Part shown: positions 26,434 to 33,124 of the stretch, piece by piece
How the letters are laid out: every line of letters begins with the position of its first letter
Numbering within the stretch: the stretch's first letter is position 1
Assembly (NCBI GenBank): GCA_007135605.1
Contig: SLIN01000108.1
Location: 1-33,124, forward strand
Length of the DNA: 33,124 nt
From: Spirochaetales bacterium
GTDB taxonomy: Bacteria > Spirochaetota > Spirochaetia > DSM-27196 > SKKC01
Direction of reading: 5' to 3'
Notes under the pieces: model-generated
Database searches by the model: none
Told to the model about the DNA's origin: nothing
The model's input: the letters and a program-made list of their open reading frames with translations, nothing else
Program-made: the position numbers and the translations under genes

Positions 26434-27181
26434 GGGTGCGCGTGCCTACCTTATCGCGGTCCTCAAACAGAAGTTGGTCCCAAGGAATGCTACGCCGGTC
26501 GGCCTGTGGATTCGCCTCCAGGTAATCGTACTTGAGGAGACGAAGCTTGAATCCGCTCTGTAACCACATCATAACACCGGCAGGTCCCGGTATAAGCATT
26601 GCCAGGGGCAAGGAAACGACAGAAAGGAGCGCGACTCCAATCGCCATTACGACCGCAAACCCGGTGTTATCGAAGAAAACGAGGAAGCACTTCCGCAGTA
26701 TCTTTTTCGGTGAGCGGTCGAGCCGAGTATAAATCGGGAGATAGAACTGACTCGCAAGCAGCCAGATAATCGAGGCCCAGAAGAGAAATACGATAGCGCC
26801 GAGGCCGAAAATATTGTCGATCTGTACGTAAAACGGAAACGCCACGGATGTAACGAAAAACTGCACTACGTAGATCAGGCCGAGTACGGCCGACACCGGT
26901 AGGGCCTGTTTGAAGTAGCGAAGTATCTCGCGGAACTCCGGAGTTTCGTAGTTGGCCATGTCGCGCGTGGCAAGCGAGACTCCCCCGAGATAGAGTGTCG
27001 CGCCCATGATAGCAAGCGTCGGGGTCAAGAAGGCCACGAGGAACGTATCGATGGCGGCAAGAAGATTCGTCGCCGAGAGTATGAGCGCAAATATCGCGAT
27101 GAACCCGAGATTCAACAGCGCGATAACAAGGAGGTTATCCCAAAGGTCGAAGAACGCTTTCTTTATACAAAATGCAATCAT
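26402..27181 (-). CDS. Integral membrane protein, YesL/DUF624-like
   Basis: About 5-6 hydrophobic segments; MIAFCIKKAFFDLWDNLLVIALLNLGFI; 32-bp convergent overlap with the fructokinase. Confidence 0.7.
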   Translation of the reverse strand: MIAFCIKKAFFDLWDNLLVIALLNLGFIAIFALILSATNLLAAIDTFLVAFLTPTLAIMGATLYLGGVSLATRDMANYETPEFREILRYFKQALPVSAVLGLIYVVQFFVTSVAFPFYVQIDNIFGLGAIVFLFWASIIWLLASQFYLPIYTRLDRSPKKILRKCFLVFFDNTGFAVVMAIGVALLSVVSLPLAMLIPGPAGVMMWLQSGFKLRLLKYDYLEANPQADRRSIPWDQLLFEDRDKVGTRTLRGMIFPWKE

Positions 27182-27281
27182 AGGGTATTCCGCCGGCGCC
27201 AGTATAGTCGTTTCGGCAGATCGAAGACAACCAGATTGGGAGCAACCAACGTACCACTTGAGCGGCGATGAAGGTGGCGCT

Positions 27282-28280
27282 ATGCTCGCTGATATGAAGT
27301 ACAGAACGCTCGGTAAAATCGGTTACGAAGTCAGTGAAGTCGCACTCGGCACTTGGCAGGTCGGAGGGCGGTGGGGAGAACCGTTCGATGACAAGTGCGC
27401 CGAGGAGATACTGAATCGCGCAATCGATCGCGGTGTGAACTTTGTCGATACTGCCGACGTATACGGCGACGGACGCAGTGAAGCGGCTGTCGGTCGGGTT
27501 GTCCGTTCTCGTAACGAAACGATCTACGTCGCAACGAAGTGCGGGCGACAGCTTAACCCTCACGTCGCCGAGGCGTACACCCCGGAGGCGATGCGCGGTT
27601 TCGTTGAGAAATCCCTGCGTAACACCGGCCTCGAGCGCATCGACCTGGTTCAGCTGCATTGCCCGCCGACCGAGGTTTACTACCGTCCTGAGGTCTTCGA
27701 AGTCTTCGATCGACTTCGCGATGAGGGCAAGATAGCAAATCTCGGTGTCAGCGTGGAGAAGGTAGAAGAGGCGCTCAAGGCTATCGAATACGACAATGTC
27801 ACCACCGTTCAGATCATCTATAACATGTATCGCCACCGACCGGCTGAGCGTTTCTTTCCGGCGGCTGTCGAGCGTAACGTGGGGATCATCGTGCGGGTAC
27901 CTCTCGCAAGCGGTTTGCTCAGCGGCAAGTTCAGCGAGAGCTCGACATTTGCCGAAGGCGACCACCGGAACTTCAACCGCGAAGGAGCCGCGTTCGATCG
28001 CGGCGAGACGTTCGGGGGAGTGGATTTCGAGACCGGGGTGAAAGCAACCCGCGAGCTCCAGCACAAACTCGGAGACGATCATCCGCTTGCCGCGATGGCG
28101 ATCCGGTGGATCCTCATGGAACAGGCAGTGTCGACGGTAATTCCGGGCGCGTCGTCTACCGGCCAGGTCGAGTCGAATGTCGCTGCCGCGGGGCTCGCGC
28201 CCCTATCGGAGCAACAGATGCAGGCTGTCCGCGAGGTCTACGACAAGTGGATACGCAAGCGGGTCCATGAACGATGGTGA
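27282..28280 (+). CDS. Aldo/keto reductase
   Basis: YRTLGKIGYEVSEVALGTWQVGGRWG, VNFVDTADVYGDGRSEAAVGR, LERIDLVQLHCP; ATG 27282 or 27294. Confidence 0.93.
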   Translation: MLADMKYRTLGKIGYEVSEVALGTWQVGGRWGEPFDDKCAEEILNRAIDRGVNFVDTADVYGDGRSEAAVGRVVRSRNETIYVATKCGRQLNPHVAEAYTPEAMRGFVEKSLRNTGLERIDLVQLHCPPTEVYYRPEVFEVFDRLRDEGKIANLGVSVEKVEEALKAIEYDNVTTVQIIYNMYRHRPAERFFPAAVERNVGIIVRVPLASGLLSGKFSESSTFAEGDHRNFNREGAAFDRGETFGGVDFETGVKATRELQHKLGDDHPLAAMAIRWILMEQAVSTVIPGASSTGQVESNVAAAGLAPLSEQQMQAVREVYDKWIRKRVHERW

Positions 28281-28298
28281 ACGTATTGGGGATTTCGG

Positions 28299-29102
28299 TT
28301 ACCGGTCGGCGAACCACTCGAGTACGAGATCGGCAACCCGGTCTCGCTCGCTGTGGTTTGTCAGCACGTGGTTGCTCTCACGCAGCACCTCGAATCGCGT
28401 TTCATCGGCACCTATAGATCTGCGAATGCGATCGGTAACCGACATCGGTACGAGCTCGTCCCTCTCGGACACCATTGTGAGCGTGGGGGTTGCAACGTGC
28501 CTCAGACGGCGCCGGGCGTATCGCATGAGGCGATAGAGCTCGGCAGCCGGCCGATTCCACTGGAACGACCAATACTCCCTCGTTAGATGCTGCAGCTCCG
28601 GCTTATTGTCGTTCTTCTGGTCCGGTTCTTTCGGCAGACGCGGTATCAGCGGACCGACGATCGGCGAGAGCCACATAAGCCGGTTGTGTACGTCCAGAGC
28701 CGGAGCGGCAAGCGCGAGTCGGTCCACGGAAAAGTGCGATGCGAGAATCAGCGCGAGCACCCCGCCCATACTCAGTCCACAGACGTTCACACGAGCGTAC
28801 TCGCTCTTCAGATCGAGATACGCGTCGATAACACGGCGCAGCCAGTCGCGACGACCGCTGTTCAACAGATCGCCTCCGGAGGTTCCATGTCCCGGCAATC
28901 GGGGAATACTTACGGTCCATCCCCGGTTGTTCAACCGTTCGCCGAGGTACACCATATCGTGAGGGCTTCCGGTGAAACCGTGTACCAACAGAACGGCTTC
29001 TCGCTCACCGCGTAGAAACCGCGGTATCGAGATCGGGTCCGTCACCAGATCTGCCGGGAGGGTAGCAGGGCGCAGTCTTACTGAGAATCGCGGCATTGTC
29101 AT
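28299..29102 (-). CDS. Alpha/beta hydrolase (carboxylesterase/lipase-like)
   Basis: VLLVHGFTGSPHDMVYLGERLNNRGWTVSIPRLPGHG; nucleophile elbow GLSMGG. Confidence 0.9.
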   Translation of the reverse strand: MTMPRFSVRLRPATLPADLVTDPISIPRFLRGEREAVLLVHGFTGSPHDMVYLGERLNNRGWTVSIPRLPGHGTSGGDLLNSGRRDWLRRVIDAYLDLKSEYARVNVCGLSMGGVLALILASHFSVDRLALAAPALDVHNRLMWLSPIVGPLIPRLPKEPDQKNDNKPELQHLTREYWSFQWNRPAAELYRLMRYARRRLRHVATPTLTMVSERDELVPMSVTDRIRRSIGADETRFEVLRESNHVLTNHSERDRVADLVLEWFADR

Positions 29103-29140
29103 TATCGCTCACAATAGCGCTCGAACGCCGGAACGGCAAT

Positions 29141-29170
29141 CTCATCGCCGGATGTCTCATCGCCGGATGT
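29141..29170. repeat. Two perfect tandem copies of CTCATCGCCGGATGT (15 bp)
   Basis: Read directly; in the divergent intergenic region between the esterase and the XRE regulator. Confidence 0.9.
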
Positions 29171-29242
29171 CGCTCTGAGCGTGATCTATATATCGCTGTA
29201 CGTACGTTGCCGAAAACCGGAGGTGCACCCATAGTCTCACCC

Positions 29243-29590
29243 GTGTCAGGCTCGCCGGAGCGTGAGGTATCCGAAGTTCAGTCTCTTCTCTCGTTGAATC
29301 TGCGCCGTGGGCGTACCCGCCTCGGTTTTTCGCAGGCGCGCGTCGCCGAAGAATGTGACTTGACACCCAATTACATCAGCGAGATTGAGAGCGGTGTCAA
29401 GTTTCCTTCCGCCCCGGTACTCGGGAAGATAGCGAGAGTTCTCGGAATGCGGCCCGCCGAGCTTTTCTTTGAGGAACAGGAGTGGGAGCTTCGCGATCGG
29501 CAAGATTCGATCGCTCGCTTTGCCTCCGACCTCAAGACGAAACTCACCGACGACATCGACGACCTGGTTCGCCGTCATATGCTCGAGTGA
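29243..29590 (+). CDS. XRE-family helix-turn-helix regulator
   Basis: LRRGRTRLGFSQARVAEECDLTPNYISEIESGVKFPSAPVLGKIARVLGMRPAELFF; GTG 29243 start is a guess. Confidence 0.9.
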   Translation: MSGSPEREVSEVQSLLSLNLRRGRTRLGFSQARVAEECDLTPNYISEIESGVKFPSAPVLGKIARVLGMRPAELFFEEQEWELRDRQDSIARFASDLKTKLTDDIDDLVRRHMLE

Positions 29591-29654
29591 CCCCCCGGCG
29601 ATCAAGTTCCGAATCGAACCCGTCGTAAATCTATTCAGCGACTGAGGTTCGGAA

Positions 29655-30569
29655 GTGAAAACGGGCATATTTTACAGCTCAGAGCGAAACGAGGATCGGA
29701 GGTCGATCATTTCCGGCTTGCGTAGTCGGGGAATTGCCACATCGTCGTTCGAGTTCGGACGCGAATGGGAATCGTTTTCCCCCGCACGACTCAGGTATCG
29801 ACTCACTACGCTCACGCAGGTTGTAATCATCTCCGGAGTCTCCGAACACACTGCTCCCTGGATCCATTTTCTCGCCGGGTACTGCCTTTGCTCAAATGTC
29901 GGCCTCAGCGTGTTCGTCCGTTCGGATGCCGAGCGAGAGCGATTGCATCCGTGCGTATCGCCGCAGGCGATCTTTTTCGAACGGGAGAAACTGCTCGACT
30001 TCATCCGGGCGTGTTCGGAGCGCGAGATCAGACGACGTGAGTTCATGAACGCACGTGAGGCACTGCTGGCGAAGGGAAAGAGTCTTACCGAACAGTCGCT
30101 TGCGAGTTCGATAATCGAAGCCGATATCGAGGGTGTCGAACTATTTCTGAGAATCGGAATCGGTCCGAACGCGAGCGATGTCTCCGGTGTTCCGGCACTT
30201 AATCTCGCAATACGTCACCAGAATAACGCTATCGCCGTGCTCCTGCTCGAACAGGGGGCGAGCGCCGACGCGATCAGTGCCGATCGCGGTAATACTCCAC
30301 TCATGGAGGCCGCCGGCCGCGGTGAGATCGGAATCGTCCGGCAGCTTATAGCGCGGGGAGCTACTCTCGATATTCAGAACTCTAACGGGCAGAATGCGCT
30401 CATGCTCGCCGTTTCAGAGGGGTTCATGGATACGGCCCTGCTTCTTCTACGAAACGGAGCGAACCCGGATACCCGGGACAAACTCGGCATGAGTGCGGTT
30501 CAGTACGCGCGTCTCTTCGGCTACACCGAATTCGTCGAACAGGCCCTAATCCGGACAAATCAATCTTGA
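29655..30569 (+). CDS. Ankyrin-repeat protein with an uncharacterised alpha/beta N-terminal domain
   Basis: Ankyrin repeats such as RGNTPLMEAAGRGEIGIVRQLIARGATLDIQNSNGQNALMLAVSEGFMDTALLLLRNGANPD; N-terminus MKTGIFYSSERNEDRRSIISGLRSRGIATSSFEFG...QVVIISGVSEHTAPWIHFLAGYCL. GTG start. Confidence 0.88.
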   Translation: MKTGIFYSSERNEDRRSIISGLRSRGIATSSFEFGREWESFSPARLRYRLTTLTQVVIISGVSEHTAPWIHFLAGYCLCSNVGLSVFVRSDAERERLHPCVSPQAIFFEREKLLDFIRACSEREIRRREFMNAREALLAKGKSLTEQSLASSIIEADIEGVELFLRIGIGPNASDVSGVPALNLAIRHQNNAIAVLLLEQGASADAISADRGNTPLMEAAGRGEIGIVRQLIARGATLDIQNSNGQNALMLAVSEGFMDTALLLLRNGANPDTRDKLGMSAVQYARLFGYTEFVEQALIRTNQS

Positions 30570-30601
30570 CAGCTGGAAGAAGTGCTCACTATCGTGGTTG
30601 T

Positions 30602-31420
30602 ATGCCGAGGTATGCGGGGAGACGCTATCTCGTACATCTGTATCGCCTCGACGGCAGCTCGCTTTTCCTCCACCCGTTCAGCGAACGGCAGAGTATGGTC
30701 CAAGTCTTCGAGTCCGGTGTGCCGATCGGATTGTTCGGTCATGAACCGCCGGTTGAACGCATTAGGCAGTTTCGCGAGCATCTCTACTCGATAGCCACTC
30801 ACGATGCACGTATCTGGGCGCTCGACCTTCGCTTCCTCAGCAGATTCTTCTGGACGACTCTGACATTCCTGACCCTCTACAGTACGTTTCTCTTTTTCGG
30901 ACTTCCCGGTCTCACCGAAGTGTACTACCCGGTTATCGCGCTTCTCGTCTCAGTTCTCGTGTACGGGTTACTTTCGGTAAAGGATACCCGTGGAGCTCTG
31001 GCGATTTCGCGCCGAACCGCCCTCTGTCGCAACATCGACAATATTCGATTTGAGTTCAGTGAGCTTGTCGTGGAAATCGAAGAGTTGCTTCAGGAGCTCG
31101 ATCGAGCGACCCCGGAGGAAGTACTGCACGTCATGCGTCGCCGTAGCATCGAGAGCGCCGGCATTCCCAAGCATGCTCGACGGAAACCGGGGCAGATCGA
31201 ACGCGACCTCCTTTTCGCGCTCGAGCGTCGGCTGCGGAATTCGGGGGCATTGAAGGTTCGTCGGAAGCTTCAGCGGTGGCTGAATCAGGGTGACGGGGAA
31301 AGCCTGGCGGCGCTCACCCGCGATGTGGCCGATCGCAAAGTAGATCTTTCGTTGCTTGCACTCTACTGGCAGATCAAGGAACGGACCGCGGCAGTGGCAC
31401 GACCGACACGAAACGCATAA
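30602..31420 (+). CDS. Hypothetical protein with two predicted TM segments
   Basis: ATG 30602; FFWTTLTFLTLYSTFLFFGL and YYPVIALLVSVLVYGLL hydrophobic; soluble, charged C-terminal half. Confidence 0.7.
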   Translation: MPRYAGRRYLVHLYRLDGSSLFLHPFSERQSMVQVFESGVPIGLFGHEPPVERIRQFREHLYSIATHDARIWALDLRFLSRFFWTTLTFLTLYSTFLFFGLPGLTEVYYPVIALLVSVLVYGLLSVKDTRGALAISRRTALCRNIDNIRFEFSELVVEIEELLQELDRATPEEVLHVMRRRSIESAGIPKHARRKPGQIERDLLFALERRLRNSGALKVRRKLQRWLNQGDGESLAALTRDVADRKVDLSLLALYWQIKERTAAVARPTRNA

Positions 31421-31435
31421 CTCTCGCGCACGCGG

Positions 31436-32806
31436 TCAGTCGGCGTTTCCCTCGCCTTCTTCATCGACGTCGTTTTCGTCTTCGCGAAGCAGCTCGCCGG
31501 GGTCGCGATCGAGTTCTTCGAGGTCCCCGAGTGCACGCATCTCTTGTTCGAGCTCGCGAGCTCGACGTGCGTTTACGAGTGTTTCCTCGGCCGGCTCGAA
31601 GCGGGGATCGATCTCTACTGCCTGCTCGAGCAGGGATACGGCGCGCTCAAGCTCACCGGAGGTAAGTGCTTCGACACCCTCGAGGTAGAGGTCCTCGAGG
31701 TGTCTGCGTTCCTCCGCGCGCCCCCGGTCGCCGAAGTTAAAGCGCGCTTCAATGCTGAAGTTATCAGGCCCCGACACCTGAGTAACCATGTCGAGCGTGT
31801 AGTTCACCATCAATGATACCGAATCGAAGTCGACATTTCCGCCGAGGCTCAATCTCGGATTGCCGCCCTTAAGCCGAACTCCGGTTCCGGCACTGAAGAA
31901 ATCGGTGACGCGAATGGAGGTACCGGCGGCGACCGCGAACGGAGCTGAAGGGGTATCGGGTGCGAGATTAATCGGCATTTCCGCATCGAGCGCGATCGTA
32001 ACCGGCCGTAACGGGCGGTAGGCGAGTCCGGCGGCGACCAGTGACGGCGGCGACTCCTCGCGTGCGAACGTACCGAAATTGCGTGCGACGACGCCGAAGG
32101 CGGCGTTGCGATCGCGACTGGGGAACGGTTTAAGAAAATTGAACCGCAAGAGCGCGCCGGCATCAACCAGGAATGACGTTGTCGACTGATCCGGGGCGAT
32201 TATCTCGGGGACCGATCGGTGTGCAACCTTTGCATTCATCCCCAGACTCAGTCCGTGAAATCTGTAACTGCGGAAGAAGTTATAGGAGATGTTCGCCGCA
32301 GCGCTCAGTTCCGAATAACGGGCGGAGAGTGTTTGCCGGCCCCGGTCGTCACGGCCTGTGAACGGAACGTGAAGGTACCGGGCAACACCTCCGATCCCGA
32401 GATCCCCGAAGCGGGTCGAGTAGGCAGCGCCCTCGACGGAGGTATCGGCGATGTAGTTACGGTGAAAAAGCCCGAGCTCAGTGTGCGTCATTGTGGCGGT
32501 CGCCGCGGGATTGGTCTCGATCGCACTGAGATCGCGTGCAACCGCCGTATACGCGGTACCCATCGACTCGCGCTCGCCACCGAGGGGTATCTCGAGAAGC
32601 GGAAAGACGGTAAGACCGGTCTGCCGCCGGCCACCTTGTGTGAACAGCGAGTCCCAGATGTCGCTTTCGGCGAGCAGTCCTGACCCTTCGGCGTAGAACT
32701 CGCTCCAATTGTCCGCGTGTATACTCGCCGGACCCCCGAGGAACAGGAGCATGCCGGTGGAGGCGAGAATTATGGATAGGTAGCTCGTCTTACGACATCG
32801 ACTCAA
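31436..32806 (-). CDS. UPF0164/PorV-like outer-membrane protein with C-terminal TPR-like and acidic tail
   Basis: GTAYTAVARDLSAIETNPAATATMTHTELGLFHRNYIADTSVEGAAYSTRFGDLGIGGVARYL, repeated amphipathic beta strands; C-terminal YLEGVEALTSGELERAVSLLEQAVEIDPRFEPA. TTG start preceded by AGAGGGA, with signal peptide. Confidence 0.75.
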   Translation of the reverse strand: MSRCRKTSYLSIILASTGMLLFLGGPASIHADNWSEFYAEGSGLLAESDIWDSLFTQGGRRQTGLTVFPLLEIPLGGERESMGTAYTAVARDLSAIETNPAATATMTHTELGLFHRNYIADTSVEGAAYSTRFGDLGIGGVARYLHVPFTGRDDRGRQTLSARYSELSAAANISYNFFRSYRFHGLSLGMNAKVAHRSVPEIIAPDQSTTSFLVDAGALLRFNFLKPFPSRDRNAAFGVVARNFGTFAREESPPSLVAAGLAYRPLRPVTIALDAEMPINLAPDTPSAPFAVAAGTSIRVTDFFSAGTGVRLKGGNPRLSLGGNVDFDSVSLMVNYTLDMVTQVSGPDNFSIEARFNFGDRGRAEERRHLEDLYLEGVEALTSGELERAVSLLEQAVEIDPRFEPAEETLVNARRARELEQEMRALGDLEELDRDPGELLREDENDVDEEGEGNAD

Positions 32807-32991
32807 ACCGTCCCTCTGCTTCGAACTATAACGCAATCGCTCTATACAATCCACCGGAACTTCTTGTATGCGAATCTCTTACCGCATCTTGAAGACCGTT
32901 GTCGATCGGTCGATAAGCGTAGTACCATCGGTATATAGGAATCTGATGTAATAAAATGGAGACGATGGTCAAACGGCCTGAAGGGAACGAA

Positions 32992-33124
32992 TGCGAGCGG
33001 TAGTCACGCTTCTCTCCATTTCCGCGGTACTGCTCCTCGCCACCGTCGCGGTCCATCCGTTCGGACAACGCGAGGATCCGATTCGAACAGCCGAAGAGCT
33101 TATCGAGGAGCGCAGATATAACGA
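32992..33124 (+). CDS. 5' end of an exported protein, truncated by the window
   Basis: MRAVVTLLSISAVLLLATVAVHPFGQREDPIRTAEELIEERRYN...; signal-peptide-like start; GAAGGGA SD. Confidence 0.7.

Noticed and set aside
1-33124. CRISPR array, tRNA, rRNA, prophage or classical defence operon
   Set aside because: No regularly spaced repeats, tRNA-like cloverleaf, rRNA signature, phage structural genes or restriction/toxin motifs were recognised.

Overview
The window is a 33 kb high-GC bacterial chromosomal segment. The gene style and a UPF0164-like protein suggest a spirochaete. Most of it is ordinary metabolic and housekeeping content on both strands. Recognisable genes include: a B-A-C ordered sugar-type ABC importer (244-3380), two methyltransferases, two MFS transporters, an Fe-type alcohol dehydrogenase, a membrane-anchored NagZ-like GH3, a C45/acyltransferase-like protein, a long-chain acyl-CoA synthetase, an exported nitrilase-fold hydrolase, an M18 aminopeptidase, a quinone-oxidoreductase-like MDR, CsaA, an RluA-type pseudouridine synthase, a one-domain asparaginase-like protein coupled to an HD protein, CoaX, a FAH-family protein, a fused OtsA-OtsB, a ROK fructokinase, an aldo/keto reductase, an alpha/beta esterase, an XRE regulator, an ankyrin protein with an uncharacterised N-terminal domain, and a UPF0164-like outer-membrane protein. 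I saw no rRNA, tRNA or CRISPR. The most interesting signals are: (1) a 129-bp MITE-like element (13051-13179) with 13-bp perfect termini, patterned internal inverted-repeat matches and a 4-bp CTAA target duplication that includes the nitrilase stop codon; (2) repeated use of the palindrome GTACGTAC upstream of at least four genes; (3) a probably leaderless fructokinase promoter preceded by three tandem 11-bp repeats; (4) an XRE / Rossmann-or-TIR-like-ankyrin / membrane-orphan cassette at 29243-31420. Nothing was compared with databases; all family calls come from reading motifs.
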